Made by a program: the position numbers and the translations under genes
Part shown: in pieces, positions 52,944 through 62,270 of the stretch
Position numbering within the stretch: position 1 is the stretch's first letter
How the letters are laid out: every line of letters starts with the position of its first letter
The notes under the pieces: model-generated
Databases searched by the model: none
What the model saw: the letters and a program-made list of their open reading frames with translations, nothing else
Told to the model about the DNA's origin: nothing
Assembly: GCA_021792355.1 (NCBI GenBank)
Contig: JAJYUV010000003.1
Span: 62,001-126,000 of the forward strand
Direction: 5' to 3'
Source: Thermoplasmata archaeon
Lineage (GTDB): Archaea; Thermoplasmatota; Thermoplasmata; Thermoplasmatales; GCA-001856825
DNA: 64,000 bases

Positions 52944-53901
52944 CTGCAGGCTTCCCAGCTCCTATAACTCTTGGGGTTGAATTCAGGGAAGTTATTGAGA
53001 AAATTACGTCCATTTTTGGAACCTTTCTGTCAACATCTATTAAGAACCTTCCTTCGGAGATGTCAGAAATTTCCGCATTTACGTTGTTGAATAGGTAATT
53101 GAGCTGAATCTTTTCTCCCACCGAGGGGACAACCTTGACAGTGGGATTTGTTCTGACCTGGAGTTGTATGCTTTCGCTAAACTCCACACCCTCTTTTGAG
53201 TAGAGAATCGTTCCCTTCGGTACGTCGTCAACCTCCACATTCCTATAGGCCAGTCCTACTCTGGAGTACGGATCGGCGGTTTCCATATCCACGTCCATTA
53301 TCTGAATGTTCTTGATATCTACTGTCTTTCCTGACGGATATGCTTTCATCACCATATGCTTCTTTATCTGCCCTCCAAGGACAAAGCCTAAACTTACCGT
53401 ACCCACACCCTTTACCTGGAAACTCTGGTCCAGGACAACCATGTTCTCTGCCCTGCTCGAATCGATAGAAATCTGCGAGAATTTTTCGATGTCCTCGAAA
53501 TTGGGTTTCATCTCATGGCATGCAATTCCCATGCCAGTCGCTATCCTCTTCACCTGTTGAAAGATGGAATCATTGGCAATAATTCCAAGATTTTTTATAT
53601 CATGGTAGTCGAGAGTAAGCAGGAACTCCCCGACACTCTTATCAAGCTCGTTCACAGCCAAGATCGCTTTGTTCGCAACAGAAGCTGCATTCAGGAGCGT
53701 TTGGATTCTTTCCGGAAACTTGAACGGGTACAGAAACGTGATTTCGTTTCCAGATATCTTGGTGTTGTAATACCTTATGTCAGTCTCAGATCCTTTCTTT
53801 GAAAGGCCCTTGAGAATTTCTTCGTCTCCATAGAACAGAATCGTCTGGTTCACGAGTTTAGAATTCTCTGCTTTTATAATAATGTTAGGAATACGGAACA
53901 A
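52939..53901 (-). CDS. SelB/EF-Tu-related protein with degenerate GTPase domain
   Basis: The 320-residue protein has a recognisable EF-Tu domain 2 (about 160-230; VKGVGTVSLGFVLGG, VDIKNIQIMDVDMETADPYSRVGLAYRNV) and a domain 3-like C-terminus. The N-terminal 150 residues should be a GTPase but lack the P-loop GxxxxGK, DxxG and NKxD motifs. It therefore resembles the SelB-like pseudo-GTPase group of archaea. The start is TTG at 53901 or a nearby internal codon. It precedes the Pcc1-like gene with overlap, so it may be linked to tRNA or translation. Role unknown. Confidence 0.75.
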   Translation of the reverse strand: MFRIPNIIIKAENSKLVNQTILFYGDEEILKGLSKKGSETDIRYYNTKISGNEITFLYPFKFPERIQTLLNAASVANKAILAVNELDKSVGEFLLTLDYHDIKNLGIIANDSIFQQVKRIATGMGIACHEMKPNFEDIEKFSQISIDSSRAENMVVLDQSFQVKGVGTVSLGFVLGGQIKKHMVMKAYPSGKTVDIKNIQIMDVDMETADPYSRVGLAYRNVEVDDVPKGTILYSKEGVEFSESIQLQVRTNPTVKVVPSVGEKIQLNYLFNNVNAEISDISEGRFLIDVDRKVPKMDVIFSITSLNSTPRVIGAGKPAD

Positions 53902-53992
53902 ACACCGAGACTTCGACTCTGGGTTGGATGTTATGATTGGTTATTTTATTAAAATTTTGGCAGAATCAACTGCATCTGAGCATCCCCCGAGA

Positions 53993-54349
53993 CTAACTCT
54001 TCCCTTCTTTGTCAACGACTGAATGAACAAATTTAATTATCTCCTCGAAAGAGTTAATTGCGAATTCCATGTTCTTAACTTGATTCATCAGGTACTTCTT
54101 TCCTTCCCCGCTAATTTCATAGTATTTTCTCCTGCCATCTTCCTCTCGCCCTGACTCGTTCGTAATCAGTCCCCTGATTTCCATGTTTTTCAGTATGGAA
54201 TAAATCTCGCCATTTGACAATTTTTGGCCAATGCATCGGTCGATTTCTTTCTCTAGCTGGTACCCGTAGCTTGGCTCATTCCATAGACACTTTAGAATCA
54301 CAAGAGAAATAATTCCCTTGAAGGTTCTTCCTCTACCTTCTTCTTTCAT
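53993..54349 (-). CDS. PadR-family regulator
   Basis: The 118-residue protein is a classical PadR: KGIISLVILKCLWNEPSYGYQLEKEIDRCIGQKLSNGEIYSILKNMEIRGLITNE is the helix-turn-helix region and EEDGRRKYYEISGEGKKYL is the wing, followed by a dimer helix. It lies just downstream of an ABC exporter pair on the same strand and probably controls it. Start ATG at 54349 is the family position. Confidence 0.93.
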   Translation of the reverse strand: MKEEGRGRTFKGIISLVILKCLWNEPSYGYQLEKEIDRCIGQKLSNGEIYSILKNMEIRGLITNESGREEDGRRKYYEISGEGKKYLMNQVKNMEFAINSFEEIIKFVHSVVDKEGKS

Positions 54350-54410
54350 CTGACCTTACGACTCAATTGTCTGTCGTATTTAAGGATGAATATGATTCTT
54401 CTGTGACTGT

Positions 54411-55154
54411 TCATATTTCCCTCCATCTGGAACGCCTAAGGGCTAAATAGGTCAGTGCAGCAGTGATTCCTAAGAGCACTATCCATGCTATCGCGAACCC
54501 GGAACTGCTGAGATTGTAGAATCCCGTTTGACTTTGTGCAATTTCTGAAGCATAGGTCGTAGGGGAGAGATAGGCCAGATACCTATAAGGGAATGGGATG
54601 TAGGTTATGGGGTAATAGACTGGTGGGATTGTTGTGAGCAAAGGTGAAAGAATTCCAGAAAAACCCCAGGACTGTATTATGTCCGAAGTGAATGTAGACA
54701 AGAAGAATCCCAGTGATATGGAAAATGTGAATATTGTGGCCATATCCAGAAAGAGGACAAAACCCCCTACCAGAGTTACCTTTACAAATATTACGTTGAG
54801 CACGATTAGGAATGCTATGGTCGGAATTGAATATACGATCTCCGATATAGCCATTCCAATGATATAGACGAGTGAAGAAGTGGGTGAACTCACTATCATG
54901 TCCTGTAGTCTCATGTCGTTCTTGAGATGAGAAAGGTCTTGCTGCAATGAAGTCCCACTGGATACCATATTCATAATCAGCGCCCCAACTGCTGCCACAG
55001 GCAAGAGAGTCCCTCTACTTGCGAAGGTCACGACAGCCAGTATGGCCAAGGGGGCCAGCAGGGTGTTTATGAGCACGACTGGGTAGTTTATCATCGCATA
55101 GATAGAATTGACCAGTATGGAGGCCATTATCTGGCTACCAACTTTCCTCTTCAT
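54411..55154 (-). CDS. ABC-2 type export permease
   Basis: The protein has six predicted helices in the ABC-2 permease order with LQDMIVSSPTSSLVYIIGMAISE near the middle and TYIPFPYRYLAYLSPTTYASE before the last helix. The start is not settled: ATG at 55154 overlaps the end of the ATPase gene, and ATG at 55127 follows its stop by a few bases. A TTG at 55193 would overlap more and is unlikely. It pairs with the ATPase and PadR genes around it as an exporter unit. Confidence 0.85.
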   Translation of the reverse strand: MKRKVGSQIMASILVNSIYAMINYPVVLINTLLAPLAILAVVTFASRGTLLPVAAVGALIMNMVSSGTSLQQDLSHLKNDMRLQDMIVSSPTSSLVYIIGMAISEIVYSIPTIAFLIVLNVIFVKVTLVGGFVLFLDMATIFTFSISLGFFLSTFTSDIIQSWGFSGILSPLLTTIPPVYYPITYIPFPYRYLAYLSPTTYASEIAQSQTGFYNLSSSGFAIAWIVLLGITAALTYLALRRSRWREI

Positions 55155-56055
55155 TCTCCTTTTCGTCCTCCTCGGTGCCAAGGTATTGTTCAAAAATGTT
55201 GCTCAGGGAAGCCTCCTCCACTGTGAATTTCATCTTGTTTGTCACGAGATATGGTATCAGTCCGTAAATTCTGGATGCAGAGCCGTAGATGAATGTCTCC
55301 TTATCTGAGACGGGGTGGACCTGCACGTCCGCTTCGTCTATCTTCAAATTCTGAGAATAGACCTTGAGTACGTAAGGGAGTTTCACCTTCGACCTGAGAT
55401 CTTCGATTCCTCCTATGTCAACAAGCTTGCCCTTGTCAAGTATCATTATCTGATCTCCTAACGTTTCAGCCTCCTCTAGGTAATGGGTCGTCAGGATGAT
55501 TAGTCTGTCTTTCTTCATTTTGGAGAGCAGCTGCCAGAGCTCCTTCCTTGACAGGTAATCGAGCCCCGTGGTTGGTTCATCCAAGAAGACGATAGGAGCT
55601 TCACTTGAAATCACGGTTGCAACCATGAGTTTCCTTTTTTGACCGCCTGAGAGTTTTCGGCTCTTCTGTCCTTCCTTCCCCTCCAGACCTAGCTCTCTCA
55701 ACGCCTCCTTTGCCTTCTCGTTTGATTCACGATACGAATATCCCCTCCACATTAGGTACGAGCTAACGGTCTGAAGGGGTGTCAACCATGGAAGGGGTCT
55801 AGCTTCCTGAGGGACAACGGCAATATCCTGCCTGACCGATTCTGCGTCCTCGACAACGTCCATCTCGTTGATGAACCCCCTTCCAGACGTTGGCAGCAGT
55901 TCCGTAGACAAAATTCGTACGAATGTTGTCTTCCCTGCACCGTTCCTACCTATCACGGAGAATATTCCATTCATGTTTATGTCTAGCGATAGACCTTCGA
56001 GCGCCTTGTACTTCTTCTCGTACGTCTTGGAAAGCTCCAACGTTCGGAGTCTCAT
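55135..56055 (-). CDS. ABC transporter ATPase
   Basis: The 306-residue protein has Walker A GRNGAGKTT near residue 37, the Q-loop VVPQEA, signature LSGGQKRKL near 138, Walker B IVFLDEP, and the switch histidine in ILTTHYLEEAE. It is the ABC-2 exporter ATPase class that drives a six-helix permease such as the one encoded next. Substrate unknown; a PadR regulator follows, typical for drug or peptide exporters. Confidence 0.95.
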   Translation of the reverse strand: MRLRTLELSKTYEKKYKALEGLSLDINMNGIFSVIGRNGAGKTTFVRILSTELLPTSGRGFINEMDVVEDAESVRQDIAVVPQEARPLPWLTPLQTVSSYLMWRGYSYRESNEKAKEALRELGLEGKEGQKSRKLSGGQKRKLMVATVISSEAPIVFLDEPTTGLDYLSRKELWQLLSKMKKDRLIILTTHYLEEAETLGDQIMILDKGKLVDIGGIEDLRSKVKLPYVLKVYSQNLKIDEADVQVHPVSDKETFIYGSASRIYGLIPYLVTNKMKFTVEEASLSNIFEQYLGTEEDEKENEEESW

Positions 56056-56082
56056 ACAGTCCCTCTTAAATGAGCCTCACAT

Positions 56083-56952
56083 CTAGGGAGTTTCAGACTT
56101 CTTTGTCAGTCCTGGATAGACAAGAATCTTGTCAACTATACTTCTGAAACTCTTTGAGCTGTTACTCTCCGGGTGCGAAAGTACCATGGGAGTTCCATCA
56201 TCCCCATCTTCCACTACTGAGGATTCCATCGGTATTGACCCAAGGAAGTCTATTCCAAACTCCTTAGAAATTCTCTCTCCGGAACCTTTCTTGAAAATGT
56301 AGGTGATTTGACCGCAATGCGGGCATATAAACCCGCTCATATTCTCAATTAGGCCCACCACAGGAGCATTGAGTTGTTTAGCGAAATTTATGGCCTTCTT
56401 CACATCAATCATTGCAACCTCTTGAGGCGTTCCGACGATAACAAAACCAGTCACCTTTGGGATGAGTTGAACAATGGATAGGGCTTCGTCTCCAGTTCCT
56501 GGGGGGAGATCGAATATCAGGAAGTCTAATTTTCCCCAGGCTATGTCTGTGATGAATTGCTCTATCATCTTGTGTTTCAATGCTCCCCTCCAGATCACAG
56601 GTGTATCCCTGGAAGGAAGGAAATATTCAATGGAAATCACTCTGAGATTATTACTGTATTTCACTGGTACTATTTTCTTGTTTTCGTCCATGACAGGTCT
56701 ATCATCTATCAAGCCCAACATTTGAGGAATGTCCGGCCCGTGCATGTCCGCATCGACCAGTCCCACCTGATAGCCTCTCGATGAAAGTTCAACTGCCAGA
56801 TTGGCAGAGACAGTGGATTTCCCGACTCCCCCCTTCCCGCTCATCACCACCAATACATTACTGATGTTTTTGATATTCTCGTTCTCAGTGCTGATCTTGA
56901 AATCTACGGGATTCTTCGGAGAAGGTTGATTAACTTTTATAGTTCCAGGCAC
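56083..56952 (-). CDS. Mrp/NBP35-like P-loop ATPase
   Basis: The 289-residue protein has the deviant Walker A GKGGVGKST near residue 38, GLVDADMHGPDIPQML, LIFDLPPGTGDEAL, and CPHC near 210, the features of Mrp/ApbC/NBP35. Such proteins carry and transfer Fe-S clusters as dimers. The start is GTG with GGTGGT three bases upstream. Nearby Fe-S enzymes in this window include aconitase and the membrane ETF oxidoreductase. Confidence 0.93.
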   Translation of the reverse strand: MPGTIKVNQPSPKNPVDFKISTENENIKNISNVLVVMSGKGGVGKSTVSANLAVELSSRGYQVGLVDADMHGPDIPQMLGLIDDRPVMDENKKIVPVKYSNNLRVISIEYFLPSRDTPVIWRGALKHKMIEQFITDIAWGKLDFLIFDLPPGTGDEALSIVQLIPKVTGFVIVGTPQEVAMIDVKKAINFAKQLNAPVVGLIENMSGFICPHCGQITYIFKKGSGERISKEFGIDFLGSIPMESSVVEDGDDGTPMVLSHPESNSSKSFRSIVDKILVYPGLTKKSETP

Positions 56953-57055
56953 AGTACCACCTTCTCCGTTATCTATACAACGAATAATAACCCTTCTTAG
57001 TCCGTTTCGAATTTTGTATCAAATTCCTTTAATATGGATATATGATGTAAACAAA

Positions 57056-58522
57056 ATGAGGCACGCCCGTATAGCACTTCTCGTTGCACTATTCGTGCTA
57101 CTCTCGAGTATGACTTACGGGATGGTCTCAGCAGATGACTCAAATGGTTCAAACGATATCTCCTCAAACGGCATCGCGAATTTTACAGTTCACGTCAATA
57201 ACCAGAATGTGCTTGTATTCAGATACTTCAATGTCTCTGGTTCCTCGCTGTCGCTTAACCTTCCTGACTTAAACGAGAACAAGCTAGTGCCTCTGTTCTG
57301 GAGAGGGTCCGGAAATGTCACAATCCTGCCTGCAATGTCTTTTTCTCAGGTTGGAAATTTCTCCAATCCCAGTTACGATTTCCAGTACCTATTCCTCTAT
57401 CAGTCGAGCTATCTTGGAATTTTACTAACAACAGGATCTATCTCTGAATCAGGTGGTGAAATATTTGTAAACAACCTGGTAGGAGCAGCCTATTTCACAA
57501 TATATTTCATAAACTCACCTCTATCTCAGTTTAATTTCACATCCAACAGCTTTCAGAGCAACGGTAATTCTTATTATGGGACATACTCTAGCTTTACATC
57601 ATCCCCTGGTCTGATTAAGGACTACTCTCTGATAAACAACCAGTCCTCTGTATCAGTAATCTCAAGTATTGCCTTGGGTGGGGATTCACTCCTTTCCTTC
57701 AATACGAGTGGCCTTGCGGTTCCAAACAAGTCTGGCGCGTTCGCATCAGACGGGCTCTTCCCACTACTCTATCTTGACTCTTTTAACAGTTCAGTAACCA
57801 TAAGGCTGTCTGATGGCTTCCATTTTGGTACTCCCGAAGCCGAACAGGGAAACGGTGGAGGAGGCGAACAAGATCCATTCAATTCAGCAGGACTACCGTA
57901 CGTTAACGAGCGAGTATTCAAGATCATGAGCGGTTCCAGGACGTTGGGGTCCGTAGACGTATATGGACAAATGTCGATTAACAACACTACTCTGATCGTA
58001 AATTCCCCGGTCAGTTTTGTTGTCATCAGATTCCTGCCTGCCTTCCAGTCCAGTACAGGAATCAATCACAGCAATGACGAACTTGGGAATGCAACGACTG
58101 AGATTTATCTAGATAACCAAGCCTATTTTGTTCCATTTTCGCCAAACGTGACTGCACAGAATCTTTCATTCAAGCAAGGTACCTTGATATTTCAGTTTGT
58201 TCAGAACGGAACCCAGCAGTTTGTCATAGTGATTCAGGGTAATTTCAGTGTTTCAAACTTCGTCATTACCGGCAATGGCTCCAGTTATCCACACTATTCA
58301 ATCTTACGTTCTGGCAACGAAACGATAGTCACTTTTACCACTAATGGGACCGGTCAACGCAACCTAAGTCTATCTGTGACCCCGTTTCTAAGCACTAATG
58401 GAGGAGGGAAACAACTTCCCCTCATGGCCCTCATAATATCGGTCACTGCACTTGTTACAGTAGCAGGGAGCCTTATAGCTTACTCCAGGAAGAGGTGGGA
58501 GAGAAATCTTGAAAAAGAATAA
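57056..58522 (+). CDS. secreted membrane-anchored surface protein, unknown family
   Basis: From the ATG at 57056 the product is 488 residues. It has a signal peptide (about 1-27 ending near SADD), a long Ser/Asn-rich outer domain with many glycosylation sites, and a C-terminal helix followed by SRKRWERNLEKE. A GNGGGGEQD segment splits the outer domain near residue 265. No family is recognised. A frame extending to 57014 adds 14 residues that spoil the signal peptide, so the short start is used. Confidence 0.78.
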   Translation: MRHARIALLVALFVLLSSMTYGMVSADDSNGSNDISSNGIANFTVHVNNQNVLVFRYFNVSGSSLSLNLPDLNENKLVPLFWRGSGNVTILPAMSFSQVGNFSNPSYDFQYLFLYQSSYLGILLTTGSISESGGEIFVNNLVGAAYFTIYFINSPLSQFNFTSNSFQSNGNSYYGTYSSFTSSPGLIKDYSLINNQSSVSVISSIALGGDSLLSFNTSGLAVPNKSGAFASDGLFPLLYLDSFNSSVTIRLSDGFHFGTPEAEQGNGGGGEQDPFNSAGLPYVNERVFKIMSGSRTLGSVDVYGQMSINNTTLIVNSPVSFVVIRFLPAFQSSTGINHSNDELGNATTEIYLDNQAYFVPFSPNVTAQNLSFKQGTLIFQFVQNGTQQFVIVIQGNFSVSNFVITGNGSSYPHYSILRSGNETIVTFTTNGTGQRNLSLSVTPFLSTNGGGKQLPLMALIISVTALVTVAGSLIAYSRKRWERNLEKE

Positions 58523-58545
58523 TTAGGTACTATTCCTGAGGTAGT

Positions 58546-58833
58546 ATGGATATTTACAAAATTCCCGTAGCAAAGAAGTCAGAAATGGAAAGGATTCTGG
58601 CCATGGACGAGATATTCAGACTTTCAATTACACTCAAAGACTCCTCCATACTTGGAGAGGAGGGTTACCAGTACTTGATACTTGAAGGGATTGAGGAACG
58701 TCTAAGGATAGCGAGGGCTGAGCTATCGAAAATATCGGAAAAAATGGACGGTTCCAAGGCGAAAAAGGTCCAAGAGATAGTTGAAAAAGAGAGAGAAGCT
58801 GCAAACGAAAGCTTCGGCTCAATTTTTGGATAA
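58546..58833 (+). CDS. small helical protein upstream of Nep1-like gene
   Basis: The 95-residue protein is predicted helical with a coiled-coil-like C-terminal half. GAGGT is three bases before the ATG. The TAA is directly followed by the ATG of the Nep1-like gene, so the two are translated in order from one mRNA. I do not recognise a family. The coupling suggests a ribosome or RNA-modification link, inferred from context. Confidence 0.7.
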   Translation: MDIYKIPVAKKSEMERILAMDEIFRLSITLKDSSILGEEGYQYLILEGIEERLRIARAELSKISEKMDGSKAKKVQEIVEKEREAANESFGSIFG

Positions 58834-59436
58834 ATGTACATAATTCTCGCAGACGCTGAATTGGAACTCACGCCGGAGTTGTTGAAAGGGGATGTCGAAG
58901 TCCAGAACGTTCTTAAGGGACTCGGTAAGGAGAACAAACTCCTCGACAATTATCTGATGAACGCTGCCATAAATAGACATCTGAAAAGCCAGGCCAAGAG
59001 AATAGGGTTTCCGTCAATTGCTTACTTCTTCTATCGGATGAATGAGGAATCGGTACTGAACGAATCAACTAGACTGGAATACGCAATCCACACAAAGCAG
59101 AATGTAATCATAGAAAAAGGTGATCTGAAAGGAACGGGAGCTAGTTACGTGGAGTTTACCGAAAGGGTGGAAAAAATCTTGGAGAGCAAACCTAGGAAAA
59201 TGAAGCTGGTAGATTACCTGGACAGTAAGGACATAACTGGAAATACCGTAGTCCTCCATCCAAGGGGAAGTATCGGTTTGGTGATGAACAATGAACTGAA
59301 TTACATAATCGGGGGATTCCCAACTGGAGACTTTTCTTCAGACCTAACTGGGCTCCGCAAGTTTGCAATCTACGACAAGGAAATTACGGTACCGGCCGTT
59401 TTGGAACTCCTGCATTTCAAGCTTTTTCGGTCATAA
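58834..59436 (+). CDS. nep1: Nep1/Emg1-like rRNA pseudouridine N1-methyltransferase
   Basis: The 200-residue protein follows the Nep1 SPOUT pattern: MYIILADAELELTPELLKG at the start, LLDNYLMNAAINRHL, the RIGFPSIAYFFYRM and LEYAIHTKQNVIIEKGD segments, and HPRGSIGLVMNN and IIGGFPTGDFSSDL near the end, the last two being SAM-binding knot regions. The usual RPDI..H motif is altered to KRIGFPSIAYF. It would methylate a pseudouridine in 16S rRNA. The 3' end overlaps convergent purD by 20 bases. Confidence 0.75.
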   Translation: MYIILADAELELTPELLKGDVEVQNVLKGLGKENKLLDNYLMNAAINRHLKSQAKRIGFPSIAYFFYRMNEESVLNESTRLEYAIHTKQNVIIEKGDLKGTGASYVEFTERVEKILESKPRKMKLVDYLDSKDITGNTVVLHPRGSIGLVMNNELNYIIGGFPTGDFSSDLTGLRKFAIYDKEITVPAVLELLHFKLFRS

Positions 59437-60730
59437 TCTTTCTCATTGAATCCTTCTTGTTTTGTATCATTCTTCCTGTTCCAATATCGTTTCTCATTGA
59501 ATACTCCCCCCTGAGTAGTAATTGAAGATCGTTAAAACGACTGGTTACTTCTTCCAGGTTCGCTCCCTCAGAGAGTAGTGCAAGCGATCTTGATCCTGTC
59601 TGTTTCAGTTTATGACTGGGCCCACTTACGGATGCGAAATAGATCTTGAGCCCCTTAAGCAGAATTCTCTCTTCATCAATGCTTATTTCTGAAGGTATCG
59701 GGTTGCTTCCATATCCTTTTGGTACAAGGTATCTCAGCACGTTTATCTTGTCTTTGAACTCCAGATCGGGGTTGCGATTGTGTAACATAGAAATTGCAAC
59801 GTCCATCATCGAATTCTCCATCAGCGACAGAACGTTTATTGCCTCTGGGTCTCCCAGTCTTGCGTTTATCTCCAGAAGTTTTGGACCATCAGGAGTCGAC
59901 ATGAAACCTCCATAAATTGGACCGACATATCTTGTCACAGTCTCAGAGAATTTTACCACCAATTGCTCCATTATTTTCTTAGCTTCCGTGACTGTTCCCG
60001 GTTCAATGAATGGCAGTCCTTTTTCAGAGAAACATATAGATCCCATCCCTCCAGTGTTTGGCCCCCTATCTTCCTCGTAAGCTCTCTTGTAGTCCTGGAC
60101 AATTGGAAGAAAATAAATGCTGTTCCCGTTCACGAATGCCTGCAGACTGAACTCCTCTCCGATAACTTTCTTTTCCACTAGCACCCTGTCCCTTTTCGTC
60201 TTAAGGTAATTCTTAACTATCTTGATTCCGTCATCCTTGGTACTGAAATGGACGCCCTGGACTACTACACCCTTTCCTCCTGTCAGGCCGTCTGGTTTTA
60301 CTACAAAATCGTAGTCAATCCGATTTATAAATCGTTCTGCCTCCCCAAAGTCTGAGAAGGAAGTACTCTCTATATCTCCTTCTATTCTTTTTTCCTTCAT
60401 AAAATCCCTGCAGAACGATTTTGATGTCTCTAGTCTTGCAGCGGAAGATGACGGGGCAAAAACTTTAAAATTGTTTTTCAGTAAAATATCGGAAACACCG
60501 TGCGCCAGTGGTGATTCCGGGCCAATGAAAACATAATCTGGATCCACTCTTTGTGCATTTTCAAGAACGAAGTCTTTGTCGTTTTCATCTCCGGTGATGA
60601 CCTTTCTCGCAATTCTGATCAGACCTGGGTTCCTGCTGGGCGAAATAACGAATAGTTCAGCCCCAGACTTGACGATTGAAAGTCCGATTGCGTGTTCTCG
60701 TCCACCTCCCCCTATGAGTAGAGCTCTCAA
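59417..60730 (-). CDS. purD: phosphoribosylamine-glycine ligase
   Basis: The 437-residue protein has the GARS layout: ALLIGGGGREHAIGLSIVKSG, YVFIGPESPLAHGVSDIL, VVKPDGLTGGKGVVV and YGGFMSTPDGPKLLEINARLGDPEA in the ATP-grasp, ending with the small C-terminal domain. It makes glycinamide ribonucleotide in purine synthesis. The start is TTG, which overlaps the TGA of the upstream scpB gene (TTGA), and translation is probably coupled. Confidence 0.96.
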   Translation of the reverse strand: MRALLIGGGGREHAIGLSIVKSGAELFVISPSRNPGLIRIARKVITGDENDKDFVLENAQRVDPDYVFIGPESPLAHGVSDILLKNNFKVFAPSSSAARLETSKSFCRDFMKEKRIEGDIESTSFSDFGEAERFINRIDYDFVVKPDGLTGGKGVVVQGVHFSTKDDGIKIVKNYLKTKRDRVLVEKKVIGEEFSLQAFVNGNSIYFLPIVQDYKRAYEEDRGPNTGGMGSICFSEKGLPFIEPGTVTEAKKIMEQLVVKFSETVTRYVGPIYGGFMSTPDGPKLLEINARLGDPEAINVLSLMENSMMDVAISMLHNRNPDLEFKDKINVLRYLVPKGYGSNPIPSEISIDEERILLKGLKIYFASVSGPSHKLKQTGSRSLALLSEGANLEEVTSRFNDLQLLLRGEYSMRNDIGTGRMIQNKKDSMRKIMTEKA

Positions 60731-61242
60731 CTCGACACCTGGTCATCCTTTTTGATTTCTTCTGCCTTGTTTTCCTCCACCTTAACTCTCTCTTTTAACT
60801 CTTTTCCATATCTGGAGAAGAACGTTCTCGTAAGTTTGACTAGTCTTCTCCTTCCCTGAGGAATAATCTCTACCAGTCCCAGTTTGCCCAGGTGATCGAG
60901 TTCCTCCTCAGCCCTCTTTCCCCGAAGTCTCTCGATGTGAGAGATGTACGTCCTTCCCTTCCTGAAGAGAAGTCCGATGATCTCGAGCTCCCCCTTATTC
61001 ATTTCACTTTCAGAATACTTGAATGCAACTTCGCTGTACTTGTCCCTTACGCCTATCTTGTATTTCCTCCCGATCATTTTCAATTCAAGCGAGGTTTCTT
61101 CGTACCGCTTCTTAAGATTCCTCAGTGACTTGTTAACTGCCTTAAGATCTACAGAAAGAGCGGTTGAGATATCGTTTTTTGACATGGGAGAGACAGTTGC
61201 TATTAGAAGTGCCTCCATCCTATTCGAGACTTCGTCTTCCAT
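60727..61242 (-). CDS. scpB: segregation and condensation protein B-like (ScpB)
   Basis: The 171-residue protein has two winged-helix units with the ScpB pattern: MEALLIATVSPMSKNDISTALSV and LKMIGRKYKIGVRDKYSEVAFKYSES, then LEIIGLLFRKGRTYISHIERLRG. ScpB dimers bind the SMC-ScpA condensin ring. The C-terminus is charged (VEENKAEEIKKDD). ScpA is not in the window. It is directly upstream of purD and overlaps it by four bases. Confidence 0.85.
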   Translation of the reverse strand: MEDEVSNRMEALLIATVSPMSKNDISTALSVDLKAVNKSLRNLKKRYEETSLELKMIGRKYKIGVRDKYSEVAFKYSESEMNKGELEIIGLLFRKGRTYISHIERLRGKRAEEELDHLGKLGLVEIIPQGRRRLVKLTRTFFSRYGKELKERVKVEENKAEEIKKDDQVSS

Positions 61243-61317
61243 CTCCTAATAATGATATGAGGAATTATAAAATTTGCTTACGATTACGCAGATTTCCTTC
61301 TTACCTGCAGTTCAAAA

Positions 61318-61622
61318 GTAGAGGTTGTCCCGAGTAAGCCTCCTTCTGTTAGCCCTTTCGGGTTGATGGCATTTGACTAGTGCGCTCTACCCGTTCCTTT
61401 GATAGCTGTCATAGGAACCGCTTGAGTTTGCTCCATTCCCCTCCCCTCTGTCTCATCAAATTTTCGGGAACGTCCCCTTCTAAAGGTTCAACCTTAGCCG
61501 AAACTGTGTCATTTCTTTTGAGGAGAAGCAGGTCTCTCGACCAGGGTTTTACCCAGATTGCTACCTGGAGGGAGGACTTTCCTCACCATTTCTGGCGACG
61601 GCCATCCTGGGACTACCACTTC
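61318..61622 (-). ncRNA. rnpB: RNase P RNA (archaeal type A)
   Basis: The minus strand carries GAGGAAAGTCC (conserved region I, 61574-61584) and AACAGAAGGAGGCTTA (conserved region V, 61335-61350). The ends pair as P1: AGTGGTAGTCCC at 61609-61620 with GGGACAACCTCT at 61320-61331, two mismatches in 12. Length of about 305 bases is right. A TATATA box near 61638-61645 stands 22-25 bases before the 5' end. Ends are estimated from P1. This RNA processes tRNA 5' ends. No protein frame here is credible. Confidence 0.9.
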
Positions 61623-61676
61623 CCCATCTTGTTTCAGTATATATCATTCTCTGAAACCATCTTTGAGTTATGTAAA

Positions 61677-62270
61677 TCAGACACTTTGAAGGTCCATAAT
61701 CAGTTCGTGATTGCTGCCATTGAATCCAACGACAAAATGCGAACAGTTTGCGAACCTAAGGCCATCAGACTCACGTACAAACATCTCGTAGAATGACCTT
61801 ATGAATGCTCCGTGAGTTATTACGATGATCTTCTTCCCTTCAAACAACGTTTTTGACGTTTCCACGAACTCTCTAACCCTTCTGATTACAGAGCTTACGT
61901 TCTCCGTAACGCCTAGGTCATTTATCTCCTCGGAGAGTGATCTCATTTCCACTCCGTACTTTTCCTTTATTTCTCCCGTAGTCATTCCCTCAAGTGTACC
62001 ATAATCCCTGTCCCTCAGAATCTGTTTTTGACCATAAATAGGCACGTTCATCATTTTAGAAACTATTTCAGCAGTCTGCATAGCTCGTTTCTTGTCACTC
62101 GAGATCACGTAATCAAATTTGAATTTGGAAAGGGAAAGTGCTAATGCTCTTGCCTGCTGGATACCAGTTTCGTTCAGTGGATCATCTCCGCTAGTACCGA
62201 CCCAGAGTCCCTTCACGTTAGAATCGGTTTGTCCATGCCGTGCCACTGCTATCACGAGTTTGGAGTCCAT
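61677..62270 (-). CDS. histidine phosphatase/phosphoglycerate mutase family protein
   Basis: The 197-residue protein begins VIAVARHGQTDSNVKG, the RHG motif whose histidine is phosphorylated, and ends with VITHGAFIRSF, carrying the second histidine. Between them are WVGTSGDDPLNETGIQQA and RDYGTLEG, as in cofactor-dependent phosphoglycerate mutases and broad-specificity phosphatases. Substrate is not defined. It lies upstream of the rnpB promoter on the same strand. Confidence 0.92.
   Translation of the reverse strand: MDSKLVIAVARHGQTDSNVKGLWVGTSGDDPLNETGIQQARALALSLSKFKFDYVISSDKKRAMQTAEIVSKMMNVPIYGQKQILRDRDYGTLEGMTTGEIKEKYGVEMRSLSEEINDLGVTENVSSVIRRVREFVETSKTLFEGKKIIVITHGAFIRSFYEMFVRESDGLRFANCSHFVVGFNGSNHELIMDLQSV

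Noticed and set aside
61380..61796. Plus-strand frame of 138 residues
   Set aside because: It lies across the RNase P RNA on the other strand and into the phosphoglycerate mutase gene; no ribosome binding site and no family features.
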